This document shows positions 11,467 through 23,768 of a stretch of DNA of 64,000 bases, piece by piece. Positions within the stretch are counted from its first letter, which is position 1. Each line of letters begins with the position of its first letter. A program made the translations under genes and the position numbers. Below the pieces are notes generated by a model. It was not told the DNA's origin, made no database searches, and saw nothing but the letters and a program-made list of their open reading frames with translations. This DNA comes from Pseudofabraea citricarpa (lineage: Eukaryota > Ascomycota > Leotiomycetes > Helotiales > Dermateaceae), in assembly GCA_029641185.1 (NCBI GenBank), contig JAPWGK010000030.1, forward strand, positions 124,001-188,000, in the 5' to 3' direction.

Positions 11467-14400
11467 TTATTCTGCCATGAACACCTTCTTTGCTGTTTCG
11501 GTGCTCCCCACTGATGCATTGGTTCCACGTCGGGCCACGGGCATCTTCGCCTTGGGTTTCTTCCGTGCCATGGTAAGCCCATCATCACTATCCGAGTCAT
11601 CATCATCCGCTGTACAAGCCGCTTCGCTTTCGGCATTGTACATGTACATGCCATCATGTCTGTTGTTTATATTGACAATTCCTTCCATGTCCTTGTGGTC
11701 GCCAGCCTCGGCAGCCGTCTCAACCTCCACCGATTGCTCCTTGGAGAAGATAGGTGGTGTCATTGTGTCAGGGCTACTCTCGACGCTAAAGACTGACTCT
11801 GGTGCAGGAACGACACCTGGTTGTTGCAAAAAGTCTCCTTCGGGATCAGCACAATCTGAAGAAGCACTCGATATGAGTGCTGGGAGCGAAGGAACTGAAG
11901 CAAACGATTGTCCCTGAGATCCCATATTCACAGACGAGACAGGGGACGTCACGTCTGATGGTGATGTGAGTGCAGATGCCACATTAGCTGAGCTGATGGA
12001 GCTTGATGATTGTGCTCTCCCAGCTGCCTGTTTCTTGACAAACATATCATCGTCTGGGGACGGCGGACACTTCTCAGCATCTACCTCGTTCCTCCGGGCT
12101 GCAAACTCATTTCTCTTCTGTTCTGCCTCGATTTCCATCCTTCGTCGGCGATCAAGGGTTTCTCGTGCCCTCCTGAACGATTCCGGTGTGCTCGCACCGT
12201 ACACTCTTGGCGCAGGTGTTTGTGCCTCGGGGGTACGGTTCGCAGTGGAAGGCCGTTCATCAAGTAATGACGCTGCGAGCGCGTGATCTTTGACGTTTGG
12301 TGCCGAAGCTGAAAATTGATGGGCCTGGACCATGTAAGGCTGAAAGAAGAGAGGTGATGCCAATGGCTGATTGTCGAGCGCACTCAGATCGGCGGATCGA
12401 GAAGGACGAGGGTGCTTCAGGATACTAGGCGGCTCAAAGGTGCCTGGAGCGATATCATTACTTAGTGCTACGCTTGCCTCGCTGTGCTTATCCTCCGATT
12501 CAAAAAGGCCTTTGTCAACCGATCGGGCCCGGATCTTTGGAGATTCGTCAATATCATGAACCTTGGGTGTCCACAAATGACCTCCAAATATGCCACCCTT
12601 GTGATCTGTGAAAAGTCCTGGGCTACGATCGTGATCAGGGAAATGTCGTCCGACTGCCGCGTTCGTTACCGACCGCGCGTATGAGTGCCCTCGGTGGATG
12701 ACCGTGTGAATCGAGGCCGCCGCAGAAACAGAGCGATCCGGGAGTTCTGGTCTTGTATCAGGAATCACTGGAGTGCCTGATCCAGTAGGGGTAACTCCTA
12801 CCGATTGGGACTTTGGTTTAAAATCCAGAGAAAATGGATCCTCGCTTGCACTGATGGCATGATCTGGGCTGGCCGTCAAACTCTGGGCCAGAGGGTGTTC
12901 GTAACGATGCTCCTCGTCAGCACGGATTGTCTCGAAATAATCAAAGTCATCGCGGAGACTGGCTCTCCTCGCATCGCGGGAATAAGATGCATATGGGGTG
13001 TAGATGTCTGGTGCGGAACTGGTGGCACTGCTTACTGCTCTGCGACGCGATCCCTCTCCTCTCTCACTACGGACGACACCAATGACCTTACCAGCAGCCT
13101 TCTTCATCGCTGATCTAGCACGCTCCAGGAAGGTAATAGGGACAACGGCACGTTCCAGTTCACGATCATCAACTTGAATCCTTCTGCCAGAGGTCTTCCG
13201 AGATGGATCCGAGTCATCCAGCCAACCGATGATATTATCGACTCCCTGGATGACCCACGGGTGGCGCTTGACCTCTCTAAGCTTCATGCGTTCTAATGGA
13301 TCTTTGATAAGCATTCTACGTAGAAGGTCATATAGCTCGTCATTGATCTCTTCATATACCAATTCCCCATCCTCCCGGAAGGGTCCAACAGAAGGTCCCA
13401 TGCGGCGGTGCAGGCTGATATGTGAATTAGAATGAGATGGGTCAATAGGCTTTAGACGCCGACGAGGAATGTAGACTTCTTCCTTGGCGATTGTCCTAAA
13501 AAGGCTGTACTCGTCCTCGGCCATGAAGGGAATACGAGCATAGATCAAGCAGTAAAGAGTGATTCCTAGAGACCAAACATCAATCTGCTCAGTGACCTTT
13601 GGCTGCTCCACGTCGAGATCCGTGTAACAGAGTTCGGGAGCGAAGAATGCCGGTGTTCCCACCGTCTTAGCCAACTCGAGGTCATCGTCAAAATCTTGTG
13701 CGTCGGCCTCAGAGACGTTCTCTTCTGTTTCACCTTCTCTGATCGGTCGTCCGAAGTAAGAAACACCAAAGTCCGAGATCTTAACTCGGTGGTCCTTGGT
13801 CCATAGCAGATTAGCAGGCTTGATATCGCGGTGGACAATACCCTCATAGTGCAGATATTCTAGTCCTAACACAGTGTCTCTGAACGCAGATCTGGCCTGT
13901 TCAATGGTGAAGCAGGGGACGTAGGAGAAATCATCTTCGAAAGCGTCATGTGTGGTCATGTCGTCAACCGAAGACATGTGCGAGATGATACTGTCAGCCA
14001 TACTTGGGGATCGTCCACGAAATGGTGGGTCGTCCGGGTATGAGCCGTACATAGTACCCTCGAGTGCTGTCGCAGAGCCATGAGTGGATGGAAGGGAACG
14101 AAGAGGCCGCGGTGGCTCGTCTTCGTTGTCACTGTCGATTGCGGGTATATCGAGCTCGGTGGGGAGTGGGGTGTGAGAGCGAGAACCTGCTCTTGAAGGA
14201 GCTCGAGATACAGCCCTCGATGGTCCTCTTGAATTGGGATTGGATCGAACCATCGAAGTATGCGAGCGGGCAAGACTGTGGAGAGATTCGTGTGTGTTCT
14301 GCCGCGACAATGGCGCTCCCTCGGCATCCTCTTCATCATCACCATGCTCCAGGCTCCAATAGTCTGGGTGGCCTTGTTGGAGTTGCAATTGAGAAAGCTT

Positions 14401-15304
14401 CGAACGCTGTGCCTCTTTCCTCTGTCGCCGCCTCTGGACCATCTTGAAGAACTTTTCCTCTTCGCCCGTGTCCTGCTCTCCCTTGATCTCCTTCTCGATC
14501 CGCCGACGTTCGTGGAGGCATATCGCGGGTGAACCCTTCTTCCGCCATACTATCTCACCCAATTCGACATGTTCCAACACCATATAAATTTTCTTCAGTT
14601 CGGGGTCGTCAATGACCTCCAATAGACCGACAACATTGGGATGGCGGATCTTCTTCAAGATGGCAATCTCCCTCTTCGTCTTGTCCTCTGGTGAGACTGT
14701 GACTCTTCCCAGGCGACGTTTCTTGGAGAAGCGTTGAATGATCTTGATGGCGACATAATCGCCCGTTTCGAGACTCCGTGCCAGCTTGACCTTCCCGTGC
14801 ACACCTCTGCCAATCTCGTCGATGATCTCGTACTGGTTGATGAGCTTCCGCCCGGTGATGAAGTCTTGTTCAACTTGTGCTTTGTGCGTTCTGCGGGAGA
14901 CGATGTCAGTATGAGAGCATGGCGTGACTGGAACAAAGACAAGAGTGGGCATCCACCACGGCCATGAGGGCATTGATCGGGCTGGATCTGCAGACTGTAC
15001 ACTGGTACCATGCCACGCGGAGACCATGTTGTCAGGGTGCGAAGAAAGTTCCCTGGTGGAATGAGAGATTCGCAGCCATGGCCACGTTCAACGGATAATT
15101 TACTCACTCTCGAACTCTATGCATCTGTAGCGGATGAAGATAGGGACTGGAATGAGGGGTGCCATCAGATAAGGAGGCACCGGTCGACTGTCGTGATATA
15201 GCAGCAGCTGCTGTCGCTGTCGATATTGCTGTCGCTGAGGCCGGACTGAAGAGCCCTGGGCTGGAGGGCGTGCTGGCTGCGATCTTGGAGAGTGAAGGAT
15301 CCAT
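11467..15304 (-). CDS. CaMKK/SNF1-activating-type Ser/Thr protein kinase (Ssp1/Sak1 family)
   Basis: Two exons (15304-15108 and 14890-11467), split by a 217-nt intron, give 1206 aa. The junction creates HRVRETHKAQ just before the kinase domain (NQYEIIDEIGRGVHGKVKLAR), a layout I recognise from fungal Sak1/Ssp1-type kinases. Catalytic residues are present: Lys115 in VAIKII, Asp421 in HRDIKPANLLW, DFGVSYFG, and the activation segment GTPAFFAPELCY. Lys115 and Asp421 are about 306 residues apart because a Ser/acid-rich insert sits near the hinge. In yeast and fission yeast, relatives phosphorylate the AMPK orthologue SNF1 under carbon stress. The C-terminal ~500 residues are low-complexity and regulatory-looking, ending in an acidic DDDDSDSDDG patch. 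The 3561-nt frame from 15027 starts inside the intron and is not the true N-terminus; a second in-frame Met lies at 15325. Confidence 0.9.
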
Positions 15305-16690
15305 TGTTGAGATTCCACAGAGCAACGGTCGACATTTTTGGGGGATCAGATCTCCTGGGCCGCAGGGTTGTGCACAGAAGGGAGAGGAGATGGATTCAGC
15401 GAGCCATGGTCGAGCAAAGAATATTCACGGGGGGGATGTTGGTGGTCGACGAGGTGGTAATAATGTAGTTTGGAGAAAGAGGAAGTGGTGGTGGTGATGG
15501 TGGTTGGAGGTCCGATCGGGTCGTCGTGGGTCCTTGAGATATCGAACGTGAATGGCTCCAGGGCCAGGGAGTGGATGCGATGGGGGGGAGGGGGGAGGGA
15601 GAGGGGGGCAATCAACTGGCTGATTATGATTGTTGGTGGGCTGTTTTGCTTGGTACTGCAGCGCTGTGGATGCGGGCTGGTGTGTGCTATGTATGTGCTA
15701 TGTGCTATGTGCTATGCTGAGGCGCGGTGGATGGAGTGGATGGGTGGATGGGCAGATGGGCAGCAGCGGACAATAGTGCAGTGACCGAATAGTGATGGAG
15801 CTGGGTGTGTCAGTCTCCTCTTAGAGGTTACTGCTCTGGATTGAGTTACGTCTAGCTTGGAGGGGGGGGGATGGCGAGGGGAGGGTGTGGTGTGTGGTGT
15901 GTGGTGTGGGAATAATGGGTGAGTGAGTGAGTAAGTGAGTAAGTGGTGTGTGGTGAATGGTGAATGGTGAGGGCGATTAGTGGTGGGTGGTGAGTTCAGA
16001 GGGTGTAGGGTGTAGGGTGTAGTGTACTGTAGGTCAGGGTAGGTCAGGGTAGGTAGGTCAGGGTAGGGTACAGTACAGTACAGTAGTAGCCTGGAGCCTG
16101 GCGCCTGTTCCTTGTCAGTTGGCGCCGCTTGGGGCAATTTCAACTCGGTAGGCTTCGCCTAAGCAGCCCAACCGAGCTAGACGGCCAGTAGCCCCCAAGA
16201 CTGTGCCAAAGCTAAAGGGCCACCGACGACGATAAGGGACGGAAGAGCCTGAAGCTGCCCTTTTGCTCATCGACTCGACTCGCCTCGCCTCCAATGACGA
16301 CGCCTGTAAAGTCGTGTGCAGCGTGTCTTGTACTGTAGCGTACTGTACGGTAGTGTGTACGGTAGTGTGTAGTCTGCAGTGGTGTGCAGTCTGCAGATCC
16401 CGGCTCGAGGGTGACAGTGACAGTTCTCTCCTGTTCTCTGAGTTGCAATAATAATAATTATGATAACAATTCAACCCGGCTACTGCTTTGCTGCTGCTCA
16501 TGCTCATACTGTACAGCACTCCTGCCGCCGACCCCCCTTGACTCTTGGCATGCACTTTGTTTGCACTTTGCAGTGCACAGTCAGAAGCCCCCAAGAGCAA
16601 GAACAAGAGCAAGAACAATTGATACTCTACACAGAGACAGATTAGGTTTCAACGGTGGCTCTGGGCTGCATCTAGAATGTCATCGCATTT
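15305..16690. repeat. Kinase upstream region, G-rich and simple repeats
   Basis: This is the upstream region of the kinase gene. It holds a G-rich tract with four runs of at least three G at 15582-15608 (C-rich on the kinase sense strand), GGTGTG/GGTGAATG repeats around 15885-15990, GGTGTAGG and GGTCAGGGTA repeats around 15998-16090, and GTACTGTA/GGTAGTGTGT repeats around 16330-16395. Open frames crossing it are translations of these repeats, and I find no convincing gene. Confidence 0.6.
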
Positions 16691-19690
16691 GAGAGCGATA
16701 GCCGCAGCAGACGAGGAAAAAAAGCAAGCAAGCCACACACGGGGCCAGGCTCAAGGGTTGAAGGGTTCCCTCTTTAAACGGCTTCAGGCAAAGACTCCAG
16801 CGTTCGATTCGGTGGGCTAGCCTTCTGTAAGGGCTTACTGCGAGTCTGTTTAGCCTCCGTCTTACTCATAGCACAACCAAACCCCTACAACTCGACAGGG
16901 CAGCAGTTCACGATACACAGGTCGGTCCCCCAGATTTAGCACGAGGCGAGGCATGCTGTCATCATCCTCCCTCAGAATGCGGAGAAGGGCTGGGGATGAG
17001 GAGTATCGAGGATGATGAGTGTCACCAAAACACGAGACTCTTCTTGCCATGGCCACCAGATGTGATGGAATACGATAGACAAGAGCCATCACCACCATCA
17101 CCCATCACCCATCACCACACCACACACCACCCACCAATCGTGTCATATGTTTGAGGCGTTCGATAACTCTGAATCACTCTCTTCTTTCAAGTATTCTTGC
17201 TTGACGCGTTCTCTGCACCCTGCACACCAGCTCGTGCTTGATCTTTTCTGTTTGGAGGGGGATGGTGGGAAAGATAGTCTCTCTGATCTGAGACAAGGCT
17301 CCGAGGATCCCTACAATCTCTATCAATACACAGTGACAACAACCAGCATGTGGTCCGAGTTATATTATCACGGCTTAGCTATCACTCAGTTATTCGCCTC
17401 TCCGTCTCTCCTCTCGTCTCCTCTGCAAGCGCCTCTCCCCCCCAACCCCCCAGCCTCGTCCAAAAATTTTCCTCAACTGCATACGGATCCCTGTTTCCGC
17501 ATCTCACTGTTTAGCAGTCACTGTAGCAGTCCGGAAATAATTCACGGCATCGCCACGCCACACCGCAAGCTTTCTCGTTGCATTATGCCTATGCCTTTGC
17601 GGAAACGTGTGTCCCCTATCAGAAATGACAGTCATACCGCCGTACAGCCATCCAGAAGAGTTCCCCTTTTCGCATTCATCCAGATTAAAAGCCAATTCTA
17701 TTCCTCGCCTGGCCTGGCCTGACCTGACCTGGCGGTTGCCGTTGCGGGTGCGGGTGCGGTTGCGGTTCTTCTGTACGTGCAGCCAGCAGCAGCCAGCAGC
17801 GAACGAGCTTATCAAACATTAAGCCGAACCAGCAACCAGCACCAGCACGGCGCTGCGCAGAACGACATATCATATTCTCTCTCTCGGTTCGAAGAGGAAA
17901 CCTCCTACGATCCCGTCCAGTTCCGAGCTTCAATCCTATCGCAAGAAGCATCACATCACATCATAGGAGTCGAGTCGAATCTCACGATGCCACATCGTTC
18001 CTCTCTCGACCAGCTCCCGACCGACTCAGCTGGGCAGCACTGCATACACCGAGAGGTTAAGTCGCTCGAGATTTTGAATTTTTGAATTTATCCTGAGCCA
18101 GACAAGTCACTGGGGCGTCAAGTGATGAACAAGTCATGCCTTCCGAATGGATTCCCAGCCCGACGAAGCGCAGCAGCAGAGAGAGAGACAGAGAAAAAAG
18201 ACGCATGGACTCAATGTTGCCGTTGCTACTCGTCCTCTCTCTCTCTCTGTGTGTTTCCTGTCATGTACAGCCGCTGTGATTGTGATATCGATTCTTGCCC
18301 TCTTCTCCACTCCTCCTCTTTCCTTTCCCACTCCGCTCCACCTCACTCCGACACAGTGATATCCCCACTGCGGGGGAGAAAGGGGATTCCTCCTCGCACG
18401 AATCTCCCGCGTGTCGTGTCAGTCGTCGTGTCGGGACTCAAGACTCAAGACTCAGCACATCGATTAGCGAGGTATTCAGCGACACAGAAACAGAAACAGA
18501 CAGTGAGTGAGTGGAGTGGGAACAAAAAGCTCAAGTGCCGTACTGTACTGTACGGTCCCGTACCGGACCGTGCCACGAGTCAAGAGTCAAGGGAAGAGCA
18601 GAAGCGGAGTCTAGTCTGCCGTAGCTATCGAGCAAATGCTTTGACTGCCCAGACTTTTTTTTTCTCGCTATCTATCGACCACCGAACAAAAAAAAACAAA
18701 AAAAAAATCAAGTATCGCTTCCTTGCACGCTTTCCATTATTATCCCATGCTACATGCTGTACATGGTGGGGTCTTTTTTATTTTTTGCTGGTGGAGGGGA
18801 GGGGACAAGATACAAGCGGCCCTGGCCCCGGCTCCGGCCCCACATGATACATGTAGCTAGCTAGCTACAGTACAGTAGCTGGTACTCCGTACCTACCTCC
18901 GTACTATAGCTATGTGTACTCTCTCTCTCTCTCTTTCTCTCTCCACTACCTTATATCGTCCTATGCCCACCTCCACCTCCCCATCTCTTGCGGTCCGCTC
19001 CCGTGCCCCCCCCCCCTCGCCGACTCGCCGACACGTTCTCCCGTTAGCGGGAGGAAGGATTCCTGCCCAATACAATGGTGCCATGCAATACCATGCCATG
19101 CCATGGCGGCTGCGAGTAATGGAAAAGAAAAGAAGAACGGATTGCGTCTTGTCGCGTGCAGTAAAATGCTCAAACTTTATTCCGCCCGTGCTGTGTTGGA
19201 TGGGGGAATTCTTTCCGGCTGGGTAGTGCTCTTCTTCTTCGGGACTAAGAGAGGATGAAAAGTTGACTAGTAGAGTAGATGTGCTTGTTTCCTTCTCTTG
19301 GTTTCTTCTGGATTATCTATGGCTTGGATATAATACCTAGGTAGCTTTGAAGATTATGTAGGTGGGTGGGTGGAATCACCTACTTGTTTTATACGGAGGT
19401 GAGAGAAGGAGAAAAAAAGAAAAGATCAGAGAAAGAGAGGTAGTAATCGTGTTTTCAAACGATAGACAATGTACCGCATGAGACTCCACCGCAGGGGAAC
19501 CAAGTCCCTCGAGGTCGAGAAAAGCTTTCACGCGTCCTCTGCTCTCTCTCTCTCTAGTTATATCGCAGCGTAGATTAAATTTCGACTTGAAAGGAGAAGG
19601 AAGAGGAGGAGGAGGAAAAGTATTGTATAAATTCGTACCTTCTCTATCCTTCTCTCGTGTCTATGGGTAGTAGTACTTCTAACTCACGCT
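16691..19690. other. Gene-poor low-complexity stretch
   Basis: About 3 kb without a supported gene. It contains CT runs (18231-18252 and 18919-18945), GTACTGTAC-type palindromic sequence with a CGGTCC-CGTACC-GGACCG hairpin near 18551-18568, TAGCTAGCTAGCTA near 18852-18866 and several homopolymer runs. Open frames such as 17147-17722 lack any recognisable domain and have a composition expected of chance translation. Confidence 0.5.
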
Positions 19691-20720
19691 CGTGCTCGTG
19701 CACTTGGATGTATATAAATACCAGACAAAAAAACAATACTTTTCTTGTACTTCAGACCTCGAATCCATATCTCACAAATCCCAAACGACAAAAAAGACAC
19801 TAGCATCAGCTCCCTCTCCCTCGCTCTATACAGAAAAAGAAGAAAAAAAGAGAAAACCTAAATAAACCACTTACCGTCTGTGAGTCTTCTTACTCTCGTT
19901 GAATTCTTTCCTCTTCGTTGCTCCTCCCCTTTCCCTCGTCGCTAACTAGACGAGCCGCCTCGCCCTCTTCCTCTTCCCCTTTTCATTTTTCGCTCTCATA
20001 TACAACTCGTCTTCTAATTCTCTATGCTCATCCCGATTCGCGCCGGTAAACTCCCTCGTTCTCCTGTCCTCTGCTCTCCTCTCGTTAAGAGTCTTCTTAC
20101 CAGAAAAAAAAGAGGAAGAGAGCAAGAATATTCCCACCACAAGAGAATACACCTCACATGGAGAGGAGAGATAAGTCCCTGGATTTTTATATCTATCTAT
20201 CTGTCTACACTCGCACTCGCACTCGCAACCAAAACCAAAAACCAAAACCATAACCACAGTCCCAATATAAAAAACCACGCAAATCTCCCCTTCCCCACAG
20301 AATCACAAGCTTCCCTTCTTCCCTTCTTCCCTTCTCCCTTCTCCCTTCTTCCCGCGACTCCATCACATCACATCACAAATCATCACATATCACAATCACA
20401 TCACACATCACACACCCTCCCCTTTCTCTTCCATCCATCCATCCATCCATCTCATCTCATCTCCATCTCATTCTCCTTCTCCTTCTCGCTTTCCATCGGC
20501 GACGCCTCGCCTCGCCTCGCCTCGGCATATCAAATCACGAACCCTCCAAAACGTCACCACACCATCCCACACCATCCCAAAGCCCCCCAAGGGCATCAGC
20601 CTCCTACCTGTCTCACCCGTTCACACCCTTCCACACACCCTTCCTCACACACCCTCAGCGAGCGAACCCCTCCAAAAAAAAAAAAAAAACCAAGGAAAAA
20701 AAAACAAACAAAACAAAAAC
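19691..20720 (+). promoter_or_regulatory. Possible promoter plus long pyrimidine-rich 5' leader
   Basis: A TATA-like element (GTATATAAATACC) lies near 19709. It is followed by roughly 900 nt of plus-strand sequence rich in C, T and A with few G, including CCCTTCTT and CATC repeats, ending in A-rich sequence just before an ATG at 20721. Long CT-rich leaders of this type are common on fungal regulatory genes. Whether it is transcribed is not visible from sequence. The 252-aa frame at 20024-20782 is a translation of this tract. Confidence 0.35.
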
Positions 20721-20762
20721 TATGTCTCGCGCCGGGATATGCGGGAAGGGGGATGCAAGATA
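20721..20762 (+). other. Short ORF after the pyrimidine-rich leader
   Basis: An ATG in A-rich context (AAAACT before the ATG) opens a 13-codon frame, MSRAGICGKGDAR, then TAA. I do not recognise it. It could be an upstream ORF or the first exon of an intron-containing gene, or chance. An overlapping frame from 20739 reads a LGLDLGLGIGLG-like repeat with no known family. Confidence 0.2.
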
Positions 20763-22017
20763 AGGCAGAGCCCAAAAGCTAAGATCAAGGGTCTTGGTCT
20801 TGATCTTGGTCTCGGTATTGGTCTTGGAAGGGTCCTTAAAAAAAAAAAAGATACGACTCTTTCCAAGAAAGCAGAAGGGCTATGGCTATGGCTATCAAGC
20901 AATTTGAGGTCGAGTAAATCAGACTGCGCTGCAGGGATCCATCCCTTCAGAGTGGAGTGGCTATGTATGTATATTAACTCTATAGACAGTTAGCAGAGAG
21001 AGACAGACAGAAACAGCAGAGAGAGACAGCAGAGAGACAGAGAGACAGAAACCAAAAAAAAAAATCCAAGCATAGAAAATTAAAAAAAGAACCATTCCCT
21101 CCCGTCGTGCTTTTTTTAATTCTTGTGAAAACCAGAGTTCGTTCAGCTACCGTAGCAACACCTAGAAAATCTGGCTACCGTAGCAACACAGTAGCACAGA
21201 TAGGGATATCTTCTCGCGGAAATATTATTCCGCCTTGCTGGAACCCGGAGAACGAGACTCTCCAGTCTCGCACTGTCCGAGTACTGGCAAAGACAGAGAC
21301 AAAATAATAATGTAATGGTGGTGGGGTGGCGACGAGACCTGACCAGTCCTGACCAGACCAGGCCGTACGAGACGAGACAAGACAAGACAAGACAAGACAA
21401 GACAGGATGGATCTAATCTTGGATATATTCTACCTACTTCGTACCTAGCAGCCACCAGTACCAGTATCAGTACCTAAAGCAGTAGCGATAGCTAAACCTC
21501 AGGCATGACCCTGTACGTACATGTTGTCTTAAATAACCGGCGGATGACACGGGACGACAAGCCACCAACACTCACCAACACCATCACCAAGACTATTATC
21601 GCATCATCAAGTCATCCCTCTTCGATTATTATTCAATTATGTCTTTTTCATTCATTCATCAGACTATCTTCGCCTAGTAGCGACTTTGGTTGTATGCAAA
21701 TACAGTACAATAATTCCTCTCTCATCTCCCCTGCCGCCCATTACAAGTCCATGTGGTCTGCAATCTCTGAAGAGGCAAAATAAAAACACCATAAACCCTC
21801 AGGCCGATAAGTATCAGTCCGAGGGGAAAGTTATGAGCAAGAAGTGAAAATAGCATGGGTATCGCTAAGGAGAGACCGACGACCACCATGGACACACACC
21901 CCGATCCAATATTGTTTTGTTCCATTAACCCCGAGTTTTGTGTAAAGCCATCCGAAAAGAGAGGATGATGAAGCTGCAAGGCAGCCTCATCTCAGTTTCT
22001 ATGCGCAAACAAGTTGT
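20763..22017. other. Gene-poor repeats up to CFEM gene
   Basis: This holds GGTCTTGATCTTGG repeats (20790-20830), AGAGAGACAGA repeats (20993-21050), a direct repeat of GCTACCGTAGCAACA near 21147 and 21174, and a GACAA tract at 21375-21404. The last part is probably the CFEM gene's 3' UTR. A minus-strand frame with hydrophobic segments (21722-21979) is present but unsupported. Confidence 0.5.
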
Positions 22018-23204
22018 TTACAAAAGGAATGCGGCAAGACCGGCAGCAGCCATGAATCCAGGCATCACAGTCTGCATAGCGGCACCACCGGAAGAGCTGG
22101 TAGATTCAGCACTGCCTGTTGAGGTGGCAGATCCGAGAGCAGATGACACAGCTCCTGAGGCAGAGGTGGCAAGGGAAGATGCGCGGCTGCTAGCACTGCT
22201 GATCACAGATGAGGCGGAGTTGATGATGGAGCTGGCCTCGGATGCACCAGATGAAGCAGCGGAGCTAGCCTCAGATGCGAGAGAGGATGCAGCAGAAGAG
22301 GCAGAAGCTCCAATACCACTGAAGATGGTAGTCGATCCGAGGATGGAGGTGAAGGTGGACTCGCCCGAGGTGATGATAGACTCGATGGCAGAAGTGGTGA
22401 TGGCGGAGGAAGCCTAGAGATGAATTAGTATGATTCTCAACTTTACTTGGGGGAGTTCAGGCTCAATCGCTAGACCTCGACAAGGCGCGCCGTACGCGAA
22501 CAAATGTTTGAAGCCAGCAATTGAACCCCATCCCCATGTTTGTAACTTACAGCTTCAGTTGCGGAGGCTCCAATACCGCCAAAGATGGTGGTGGATCCGA
22601 TAACCGAGGTGAAGGTCGATTCACCAGATGTGATGACCGACTCGAGAGCGGAGGTGGTGATAGCAGATGCCTCAGCAGTCGTGGTGCTGGTACCAGTTGG
22701 AGAAGTAACCAAGGTGGTGTCGGTAGCGGTGCTTACGGCACCGGTAGCTGAAGCAGTTGAAGCACCAACCGTGGCACCAGCAGCTAATTGAGGTCAGCGC
22801 GAATTCTCTCTCGGGTTCAATTGCAACTTACAAGAGCAGTAGGCGACACCGTAAGCGATGACAGTGGCAGCAACCTCCTCACCACAGACAGCATTGGAGC
22901 AGTCACGAATACCATAACCAAAGTTAGGGTTACCGCACAAGCAGGCAGCGTCAGCAGAACCACATCCCAAGGATGCAGCCTGGCCAAGCATGTTCTGGAC
23001 ACAGGTTTGCTACGAGGAAGAGTTAGTCAACCAAATTGGGATAAAAGCATCCTCGCCTTGGAGAAACTCAATGCGCGCGCAAACGCGTCGTGAGGATGGG
23101 ATGGATGCAAAGGTAAAGAAACTTACACCGCATGGTGGGAGATCACCTTGGGCGACAGCAGAGATGGCGAAGACGCCAATGGCGACGGCGAGGGAGGAAC
23201 GCAT
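22018..23204 (-). CDS. CFEM-domain GPI-anchored cell-surface protein
   Basis: Four exons (23204-23127, 23009-22832, 22783-22551, 22413-22018) sum to 885 nt, 294 aa. A signal peptide (MRSSLAVAIGVFAISAVAQG) is followed by a CFEM domain with all eight Cys (PPCG, QTC, LGC, AACLC, RDC, AVC, AYC). The Asp before the fourth Cys (SADAACLC), which binds haem in the Candida CFEM haemophores, is kept. The rest is a Ser/Thr/Ala-rich stalk and a C-terminal hydrophobic GPI signal (MPGFMAAAGLAAFLL) after small residues. CFEM proteins act in haem uptake, wall structure or host interaction; which applies here cannot be told. The end of exon 3 and the start of exon 4 encode two near-identical ~40-residue repeats. 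Confidence 0.92.
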
Positions 23205-23692
23205 CTTGAGAGGTAGGTGGTAGGTGGTAGGTGATTTAGGATGAGAGAAGATGTTTGTGTGGATGCTTGCGAGGATATGGGTGGACAAGATTGGAGATGT
23301 TGAGGATGGTTGGAGATGAGAGTCGAAGCAGGTGAAGAAGAGTTTGGAGGAGAGGGATGCTGGTGATCAAATAGGGTTGGTAAAAGAGGAGGTGGTGGAC
23401 GGTGAATGCGCGAGGTTGAGTTTAAATGATGGGTCACTGCAGTCAGTCGATCTTGTTTCCTGCTGCTCGCTCGCTCGCTAAAGCAAATAAAGGCAGTGAC
23501 GACGTTACCCAATGTTCCATGTTCCACAGAGCTGCTGCTGCTTCTTTGTTTCTGGCGCTTGATGCTCATTTCGCTGTGATTGCCTCCCCGAAGCAGATTA
23601 GCTGCAGGACATTTCCACCCATAAGAGGCCAGCCACGGGATACAACTCCACTCAGTCTGTACAGCGAACGAACACCCAGAGCAGAGCTTCCA

Positions 23693-23768
23693 GAGCACAG
23701 AGCACAGAGCGAGCACAAAGCACAAAGCACAAAGCCCAAGTCCCAAGTCCCAAAGCCCAAAACCCAGC
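23693..23768. repeat. Short tandem repeats (AGAGCAC, AAAGCAC, AAGTCCC)
   Basis: Successive 7-nt units, GAGCACA then AAAGCAC then AAGTCCC/AAAGCCC, follow each other. They look like slippage-derived repeats upstream of the CFEM gene. Confidence 0.7.

Noticed and set aside
15998..16065. Telomere-like GGTGTAGGGTGTAGGG repeats
   Set aside because: The units are GGTGTA and GGTCAGGGTA, not the fungal TTAGGG, and they lie internally in a promoter region; simple slippage repeats explain them.
16790..16830. tRNA-like GTTCGATTC near a gene-free stretch
   Set aside because: The flanking bases do not pair into a T-arm and no D-arm, anticodon arm or acceptor stem can be built.
17147..17722. 191-aa plus-strand frame in the gene-poor island
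   Set aside because: No domain, no supporting splice structure and composition like the surrounding repeats.
20024..20782. 252-aa plus-strand open frame
   Set aside because: It translates a C/T/A-rich simple-repeat tract (TSHHIT, PSIHPS and similar strings) and shows no domain; it fits a leader better than a protein.
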